Assembly: GCA_004114245.1 (NCBI GenBank)
Contig: QZWS01000043.1
Coordinates: 1-34,981 of the forward strand
Direction: 5' to 3'
From: Zoopage sp. CT-All
Lineage: Eukaryota > Zoopagomycota > Zoopagomycetes > Zoopagales > Zoopagaceae
Length of the DNA stretch: 34,981 bases
Part shown: one piece after another, positions 29,358 through 34,981 of the stretch
Layout of the letters: every line of letters begins with the position of its first letter
How positions within the stretch are numbered: the first letter of the stretch is position 1
Made by a program: the position numbers and the translations under genes
The notes under the pieces: generated by a model
The model's input: the letters and a program-made list of their open reading frames with translations, nothing else
Told to the model about the DNA's origin: nothing
Databases searched by the model: none

Positions 29358-29453
29358 CTTTTTGGATCTGCCCGGTCACGCTGACAGTTCCATTTCTCCC
29401 ACTCAATCACTCCAACGCCCCACACATCCACCACTCACTGAACCACTCAACGC
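29358..29453 (+). promoter_or_regulatory. Shared promoter cassette, copy 2
   Basis: 'GCTGACAGTTCCATTTCTCC', then 'CACTCAATCACTCCAACGCCCC' type sequence and 'CCACTCACTGAACCACT' directly before ATG. It is collinear with the cassettes at 27908 and 30500 though the downstream gene is unrelated. The solo LTR lies immediately upstream. Confidence 0.7.
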
Positions 29454-30401
29454 ATGGATGCCAAACACTCATCATTGCCCAGTGTGCGGGAGATCACCAA
29501 CAGCAAGGTGCTTGAAGAAGGGGCACGTAGTCCAGTGCGCAGGCTGTTCCTCGATGGTGTCTGTCTACAAGAATCCTCCGCTATGCAGGTCGTGCGAGAC
29601 AAAGACCAAGAAGACAGAGCTTACGAAGTAGTGTCGTCTCAGTACTCTCTCGTTGAACTCCACCAGGACAAGGTTATCAAGAGGCGTCTCCAGAACACTC
29701 CTGTCTCCATGTTTGTGAACGAAGTGAGAGCGATCCAATTCGTCAAGGAGCACACGACGATCCCTGTCCCCACGATCCTTCACTGGAACGAGAACCACAT
29801 TGTCATGTCTAGGATTGAAGGATCTCCAATGTGCGAACACTCAATCCAGGGCTTCGAGGAAGACATCGTGTCTCAACTGCAAGGCTACTGCTCTCAGCTG
29901 TGGAACATCACTTCGAGCATGATTGGCTCCTTCGTTGGTCCCACCTTTGAGTTCGCTAGCCTGGTCACAGAGAAGAACATCGACTATCCGAAGGGCCCCT
30001 ACTCGTCTGTGGACAATTACTTGCGCTCCTACAGAGTGAAAGAAGGCTTGGACCCCTCCTTCATGGGAGTTTACTCGGCTGAGGAGTACAATGCTATCGT
30101 CAGCACTCACTGCAACTTCAGACTTAGGCATGGCGATTTCGAGCCCAGGAACATTCTCGTTAAGGACGGAGTAGTAACGGGAGTCGTTGATTGGTCCATG
30201 GCTGGATTCTATCCCGAGACTACCTTCTGGGATGACGGGAATCCATTCATTGACCGCTCCTGCGATGACGGACTCATCCTTCCACTCATGCGTATGTTTG
30301 ACGTTGAACACCTCGAGCAACTCCGTCGTGTGATCAGTTACTTTACAATCACCACTATGTTCGAAGCTAGCAGGTCAGATGGTGATGCCGAATCTACTTG
30401 A
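29454..30401 (+). CDS. APH/choline-kinase-like phosphotransferase
   Basis: The 315 aa frame reads an aminoglycoside-phosphotransferase fold from about residue 60. YSLVELHQDKVIKRR is the N-lobe strand with the probable ATP-binding Lys; FVNEVRAIQFVKEHTTIPVP is the Glu-bearing helix and linker. The catalytic loop is HGDFEPRNILV (His226, Asp228, Asn233). DWSMAGFYPE (Asp246) is the metal-binding motif. This is the fungal APH group usually annotated 'protein kinase-like'; substrates are mostly unknown and antibiotic resistance should not be assumed. All catalytic residues are present, so it looks active. The first 60 residues are doubtful, because another frame over the same DNA encodes a Cys-rich zinc-ribbon-like peptide (29458-29631). 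Its promoter is the cassette shared with the two secreted genes. Confidence 0.8.
   Translation: MDAKHSSLPSVREITNSKVLEEGARSPVRRLFLDGVCLQESSAMQVVRDKDQEDRAYEVVSSQYSLVELHQDKVIKRRLQNTPVSMFVNEVRAIQFVKEHTTIPVPTILHWNENHIVMSRIEGSPMCEHSIQGFEEDIVSQLQGYCSQLWNITSSMIGSFVGPTFEFASLVTEKNIDYPKGPYSSVDNYLRSYRVKEGLDPSFMGVYSAEEYNAIVSTHCNFRLRHGDFEPRNILVKDGVVTGVVDWSMAGFYPETTFWDDGNPFIDRSCDDGLILPLMRMFDVEHLEQLRRVISYFTITTMFEASRSDGDAEST
29458..29631 (+). other. Overlapping Cys-rich (zinc-ribbon-like) ORF
   Basis: Starting at the second ATG, 4 bp inside the kinase ORF and in another frame, 57 codons read HHCPVCGRSPTARCLKKG, then VVQCAGCSSMVSVYKNPPLC and RSCETKTKKTELTK. Seven cysteines with three CxxC pairs and a Lys-rich tail look like a real zinc-binding module. 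Either this is a separate small protein, or it is the true N-terminus joined to the kinase by unseen processing. No intron of normal size connects the two frames. It could also be chance. Confidence 0.4.
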
Positions 30402-30499
30402 GTGCAATACTTCATAGTCTGCTTTTAAAAATGAAATGTATTGTTACGGCAACGTCGCGTCCACTAGAACTAATGAAGATACCAGCTGACTGAGCAAGT

Positions 30500-30633
30500 T
30501 CACCCTGGCGCGATCTCTGACCGTCCCGTTTTCTCCCCACCCAACCGCTCCAACCACCCCAACCGCTGCAACCACTCCAACGCCCACTCACCCCCCACTC
30601 ACTAAACCACTGAAACACCAAATCGCTAGAAAC
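30500..30633 (+). promoter_or_regulatory. Shared promoter cassette, copy 3
   Basis: CTGACCGTCCCGTTTTCTCC is identical to copy 1. 'CGCTCCAACCACCCCAACCG' with an extra C-rich repeat, 'CCCCCCACTCACTAAACCACT' type sequence and 'GAAACACCAAATCGCTAGAAAC' before the ATG follow. It is the closest match to copy 1, fitting recent duplication with the coding region. No SINE precedes it; upstream sequence is the 3' flank of the kinase gene. Confidence 0.75.
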
Positions 30634-30918
30634 ATGATCTTTCGCTGCTCGTCTTTCGTACTCATCACTCTTGCTATTGCCTGCATGGTTGTCTTGGTTG
30701 ATGCCAGTGGCGGTGTAAGGTCACAGGCAGAGGATAATTACAGGCAGGCAAGGCAGCAGGCAAGGCAGGAAGCACAATTTAACCAACGGGTGGAAAGGGA
30801 GCGGGCAAGGAAAATGCAGAGAGAAGAATATATACTGGCAATGAGGAAGGTAGTGAATCAGGCAAATGAGGAATTGAAGAATAGGAGACTAGAACGTCAT
30901 AACCCGTTTAGTATGTAG
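30634..30918 (+). CDS. Small secreted coiled-coil protein 2 (94 aa)
   Basis: Paralogue of the 28025 protein. The signal peptide MIFRCSSFVLITLAIACMVV is nearly the same, with a likely cut after VDA. The mature part diverges strongly into a Gln/Arg/Glu-rich helix (NYRQARQQARQEAQFNQRVE) that is highly basic and without cysteines. A conserved signal peptide and promoter with a rapidly changed mature part is what is seen in effector families. Function unknown. It lies 83 bp before the JIP5 start, so the two must share or abut 3'/5' regions. Confidence 0.7.
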   Translation: MIFRCSSFVLITLAIACMVVLVDASGGVRSQAEDNYRQARQQARQEAQFNQRVERERARKMQREEYILAMRKVVNQANEELKNRRLERHNPFSM

Positions 30919-30936
30919 ATGCAGAGTTCTCCCTCG

Positions 30937-30985
30937 AGATAGTGACACCTTAAAATAGTGATATCCTTGATATAGTGACGGTCCG
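30937..30985 (+). repeat. Three imperfect 16-bp tandem units
   Basis: AGATAGTGACACCTTA, AAATAGTGATATCCTT and GATATAGTGACGGTCC lie end to end between the SSP2 stop and the JIP5 start. The shared core is 'ATAGTGAYA'. They fill most of the possible JIP5 promoter, so they could be binding sites, or just slippage. Confidence 0.55.
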
Positions 30986-31001
30986 TGCCACATTTTTCGC
31001 G

Positions 31002-32391
31002 ATGATGACGAACCAAGCGCTGCACACCATCCCCACTCCAACCGCTACCCCCACGTCTATTGACGCGCATCCGACGCATCCGCACATTGCAGTCGTCTCG
31101 GATCTGAAAGGTTATGTGCGCGGACTCAATACTGACACGGGGGTGGAGCTATGGCACCATCGGGCGCATGCAAAGTCCTGCCGTGCTGTTCGATTCTCTG
31201 CCGATGGATCTCGTACGCATTGATCTGAGCCTACTTCTCAGTAATGCTTTTCGTATGATAGAGCTATTCACGGCATCAAAGGATCGATCCGTACGGTGTA
31301 TGGATGCGGAAACACGTCAGGAAACATGGGCTATTCTCAAAGCTCACAAGCACGCGATCACTCTCGTAGTATTACAATGCTAACAATTTCGTGCTTTTGC
31401 ACACTTTTAGGACGACGATAAACGCGCTGTGTGTTATGGCGGCTGGTGCACGGGATCTTATCGCGACAGGAGACGATGATGGCTTCGTCAAGGTAAAATA
31501 CCTTAATACGTTGATCAAGTGCAAATGACGCCGTAGATATGGGACACGAGACAGAAAAGCGTGGTAGCGTCGTATCAAGAGCACGAGGACTATATAACAG
31601 ACTTTACGTACAATGCGGACACCAAATCCTTGATCTCCGTTGGGTACGTCACAACTCCACTACTTCCCGGTTTGAGCACGTTGCAATCACCTACGTCTGC
31701 TTACAGAGGTGATGGATACCTTTCTGTGGTGGACGTACGCCGAACGCGTCTCATCGCTCGCTCGGACAATAGTGAAGACGCGCTGACATCCGTCACACTC
31801 GTGCGAAACAACACCAAGGCGCTGGTGGGCACAGAAAATGGGTCGCTGTTGCTATGGTCCTACGGCGACTGGGGCGATTACAACGATGCTGTGAAAGACG
31901 GACTGCCCTCCTCCGTTGACTCGGTTCTAAATGCCAGCAGCGATGGCGACGATACAGGCAAGTGTCGCGTGCTGGTTGGATGTGGCGATGGTGGCGTCCG
32001 GCTGTGCTCGCTATTTCCGAATCGCGTCCAGGGCTTGATAGTGCACCATGGAGACATTGGGAATGCTGACAGCAATACCAAGATTGGTGGCGGCCTGCCG
32101 GTAGAAGGAATGTGCTGGACGCGGGCCGGAAATCTGTGCACTATTGCGCATGATGAGACCGTGCGGGTTTGGAGCGTCAAGGCAATGATGGATGAGCTAG
32201 AGCGCAGCGGTGGAATCGGCATTGACGGCGTGGAAGCAAATGACGCCACGAACGATTCCAATGATTCAGATTCCGACGGTGGTGGAAAAAAGTCCAAAGC
32301 AAAGAAGAAGCGGAAGCAAGATCAGGTCCAGCGAAGTGCTGAGGAGGTAGCCAAGAAGCGCCAGCTGCAGAATTTCTTTGCCGATATATGA
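31002..32391 (+). CDS. JIP5: WD-repeat ribosome-biogenesis protein JIP5/WDR55
   Basis: Five exons: 31002-31212, 31262-31365, 31411-31492, 31537-31643, 31707-32391, about 396 aa. Family blocks: HAKSCRAVRFSADGSQLFTA, SKDRSVRCMDAETRQETW, IATGDDDGFVKIWDTRQKSV, QEHEDYITDFTYNADTKSLI, GDGYLSVVDVRR, VGTENGSLLLWSYGDWGDYN. The tail is acidic then lysine-rich (DSDGGGKKSKAKKKRKQDQV), a nucleolar-type signal. JIP5/WDR55 acts in pre-rRNA processing and large-subunit assembly. With canonical GT-AG ends the exon 2/3 junction (31365/31411) leaves the frame off by one, though both exons clearly encode the protein; a non-canonical site or a sequence error is likely. The last intron (63 bp) has no stop. It is convergent with the Polo-like kinase (93 bp). 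Confidence 0.88.
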
Positions 32392-32484
32392 TGCAGGGTC
32401 ACACCAATTACAGCCCAGACTACCATTCTGAATGTCATATTGTACATTTCCGTGCAAATATATCCACATCTGTCCTGCACACAC

Positions 32485-34754
32485 TCAAGCCGCGGTCTCT
32501 TTTGACTGCCGACTGGAAAACTGTACCATTATCTCCTTGGCCTGCTTCAGCTTTAGCGCCAATGATCCCTTTCCCAGCGCCGCCGCCACACCCTGTCCAC
32601 TGCTAGCCTTGACCGCGGCCTGAGACACCTCCCGCAAGGCTTCCACCAGACTTGTCGTTCGCAGTTGCCTCGTCTTGCCATCTACCCATGAGACGACTCT
32701 GCCATTGTCGGATAGAATAAGCTTAAAGTGGTCAAAGAAATTAATCTGGATCACGCGGTTGCTGAGCCGGAACACGACGCCGTGTTTAGAGCGGCCAAAC
32801 CGCCCGAGAAAGTCCAAATCCCGCATTCGCGCAACGTCCTTAAAGGTGTACGACTGGGGCTGGTACAGATTCTCGTTCATATAGTCCCGGAAATGGCCCA
32901 AGAGGGTGACCTTTTTCCGCAACTCGGCGACCGGATACGTGTTGATCGAGTAGTGCTCCCTCCTTAGTTGTACCTTCTCCGCCAGTGCCGGATCGTGTGT
33001 CAGAAATTCCAAATGCTGGGCGTCAGGCGACATGACCAGCCCGGACGAGTCATTGAAATACACAGCCACGGTGCCATCCGTCAGCTCATATCCAAGGCCA
33101 TACTTGTTCGTGTAGTCCATCCACTTGGCAACAAACACGCGCGGGGGGTTGGGCTCGCCAGTGCTGGTGTCGATGTCGCGCGAGTCAAATGCTGGTCCTG
33201 CCACCGCCTTGCCAGATTTCAGCCGAGTGAAGGCGGCATCGAGAACGCGAGCCATGTCCTCAAAGACCGCGGGCGAGTCTCGGCCAGCAAGGGTTTGTCC
33301 GGTGGCCGGCGACGATGCGACGTCTACTGATGCCCCACGCGCGCGCTGTGCCTCCACTGTGGCAACATGATTCTTCGATCTTGGCGGTAGCTGATGGCTG
33401 CCGCCGTATACTGCGGCCTTCTCCGATGCGTGCTCATCCTTGGTTTGATCGGGGCGGGAAAGGATGCCTGCGGCACCAAGCGGACGCGGCAGCTGCGACG
33501 ATGTTGTCGTGGTGACAACAAGCGGCGGAGCTGGATCAGCACGCGCCCCACCAAGCCCTGCGGCGGACGCCAAGCGATTCAGAATCCCAACTGACGACGG
33601 AGCGCTAATAGTTGCCATCGGCGCAACCCCGTTTGTGCCCGCAGCATGCCCCACCTCCACTGTTGCCTTGCTAAACACTAATGCGATTGGATCAGGCGCA
33701 GTGTCCAGAACGGTGACCGGCAGCCCCTGCGGCACCTCCCTCAAGAACTCGTGCTTGAGGATTTCCTCCAGCGACAGGCGGCCCTCGGGATCCCTGCATA
33801 ATATCATCCCAACCAGCTCTTTCCCGGGTGCGGGCACCTCCACCCCGGCGGGGAAATCATACGCGGTCTCCTTGATTCGCTTGTATATTTCTCTGACCTC
33901 ACGCGTCTGGAATGGCGGGCGGCCCACGAGCATAGTGTACAGTATGACGCCAAGGGACCAGACGTCGACCTCAAAGGAATGGCCCTCGTCTGCGGCGAAA
34001 AGGATCTCGGGGGCGATGTAATTTGGCGTCCCACATATGGTGCGCTTGCGCTCGCCGTCCACCTCGAGCATGGCTGCCAGCCCAAAGTCGCCAAGCTTGA
34101 TGCCCATCGTGTCGTCCAGAAACACATTCCCGAGCTTCAAGTCACGGTGAATAACGAGCATCTCGTGCATGTACACGCAGGCTTGCACGATTTGCTTGAA
34201 CCAGAATTTGACTTCTGGCGGGGTGAATCGCTTGCGGCGCTTCAGAAGGTCGTTGAGGGAGGTGGGCCGGCAGAGCTCAAGGATGAGGTAGACATTGGTC
34301 GGGTCTTCGAAGCAGGACTGGAAGCGCACAATGTTGGGATGCACCATTTCCTGGTGGATGCGAATCTCGGACAGCAGCTGGCGAAAGCAGGCACAAAAGA
34401 GGAGAGGAAACACGCGTCAGAGTCAGCATTCTGGAGATCAAATGGGTGTACCTTGGATCGGGTTTTGACGTTTTTAAGGGAGAGCTTTGGCACCACCTTG
34501 ACCGCGAACGCCTCGCCGGTGGATGCCTCTACCGCTTTATAGCACCGCGCAAACCCGCCTTCCCCGAGAAGATCTGTGACGTTGTAGGACGCCGTGTCCT
34601 TTTTATTTGTGATGGTGGCAGGCGGGGGCGGCCATTGCTTTTTTGTCGCGTCGGCGCCCGCCCCTGCGCCCGCCGCGCCGTTGTTTTGCTGTGCCGGCTG
34701 CGAGGCTGTGATGGCGGTGTGCCTCTGCATTCGCATGGCAGCAGCGTTCATCAT
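32485..34754 (-). CDS. PLK1: Polo-like kinase
   Basis: Two exons, 34452-34754 and 32485-34377 (74 bp intron), 731 aa from MMNAAAMRMQ; an in-frame Met at 34862 would add 36 residues. The kinase domain has LGEGGFARCYKA (PLK-type Gly loop), AVKVVPK, VIHRDLKLGNVFLD, DFGLAAML and the activation segment KRTICGTPNYIAPE with the conserved Thr. A Ser/Ala/Pro-rich linker of about 150 residues follows. Two polo boxes are next: WMDYTNKYGLGYELTDGTVA with NDSSGLVM, and VVFRLSNRVIQINFFDHFKL. The Trp and the His-x-Lys phosphopeptide pincer (HFK) are kept, so it should bind primed partners. Role in the family: mitotic entry, spindle pole/centriole cycle and cytokinesis. A single Plk1/Cdc5 type is implied; the gene symbol is by homology. 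Confidence 0.93.
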
Positions 34755-34981
34755 TGTCGAATGCAGACGCGGTCGGACGGCGGAGGGATGGAGCAGCGAG
34801 GTGCTCAGGCGGAATGCGGAATTTGTCAAACAGGTCACGTGAGGTGTCGCCTTCTGCGTCATTTGAAGGCCGTTGTGGATGTTTGGTGAGGCGCATCGCT
34901 GCCATGCTTCCTATTGTTGGCTAGCAGTATTGATTAAAGGGATAGTGGATAGTGGGAGTTTATAAATTGTATTTATTTGCC
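34755..34981 (-). promoter_or_regulatory. Polo-like kinase upstream region
   Basis: GC-rich to about 34870 (leader or optional N-terminal codons), then AT-rich to the window edge, the usual promoter pattern here. No other gene begins in the window. Confidence 0.35.

Noticed and set aside
29454-30401. Aminoglycoside resistance gene from bacteria
   Set aside because: The HGDFEPRN and DWSMAGFYPE motifs are of the fungal APH-like group, and the promoter is shared with local fungal genes. No sign of bacterial transfer.
1-34981. CRISPR arrays, operons, riboswitches or bacterial features
   Set aside because: The window is eukaryotic with spliceosomal introns; no regularly spaced repeats or bacterial-type gene strings are present.

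Overview
The window is nuclear DNA from a fungus-like eukaryote with short introns. Most of the introns I could place are 37-57 bp, nearly all GT-AG with a pyrimidine-rich or TAG acceptor. Coding exons are GC-richer than the AT-rich spacers. Fungal CHO2, Hsp78/ClpB, JIP5 and PAC1/LIS1 place it among fungi. A complete TBC1D31 homologue (centriolar satellite/cilium family) and an Integrator subunit 4 gene, both absent from familiar yeasts and moulds, point to an early-diverging and probably flagellated fungus. That placement is inference from gene content, not a species call.

Layout. (1) 1-2.8 kb: AT-rich spacer and a secreted proline-rich protein with an F-box-like motif. (2) 3.2-6.4 kb: TBC1D31 convergent with SRP9. 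(3) 6.4-10.7 kb: a broken Copia fragment, then three paralogues of an unrecognised 317-327 aa family, two of them forming the arms of an inverted duplication. (4) 11.2-18.3 kb: a low-complexity hypothetical gene, LIS1/PAC1, a divergent crotonase-fold protein and the TFIIH subunit SSL1. (5) 18.4-27.3 kb: INTS4 (14 introns placed), head-to-head with SSL1; mitochondrial Hsp78 (14 introns placed); and CHO2, convergent with Hsp78. (6) 27.7-30.9 kb: an accessory island in which two small secreted proteins and an aminoglycoside-phosphotransferase-like kinase share one duplicated 5' region. A tRNA-derived SINE precedes two of the three copies and a solo LTR has split one. (7) 31.0-34.8 kb: JIP5/WDR55 convergent with a Polo-like kinase.

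Housekeeping genes are tightly packed: convergent stops are 23-93 bp apart, and the SSL1/INTS4 starts are about 100 bp apart or less. The accessory genes (secreted proteins, the paralogue family, the APH-like kinase) sit in AT-rich, repeat-bearing spacers and show fresh local duplication. This resembles a compact core genome with rapidly evolving lineage-specific islands. The most novel part is 27.7-31.0 kb, where the same promoter cassette drives unrelated coding sequences. The 829-2619 gene joins the same theme through its shared 3' flank.

Exon boundaries were placed by eye from reading frame, splice consensus and remembered family sequences. They are proposals. The 5' end of INTS4, one CHO2 junction and one JIP5 junction remain unresolved.
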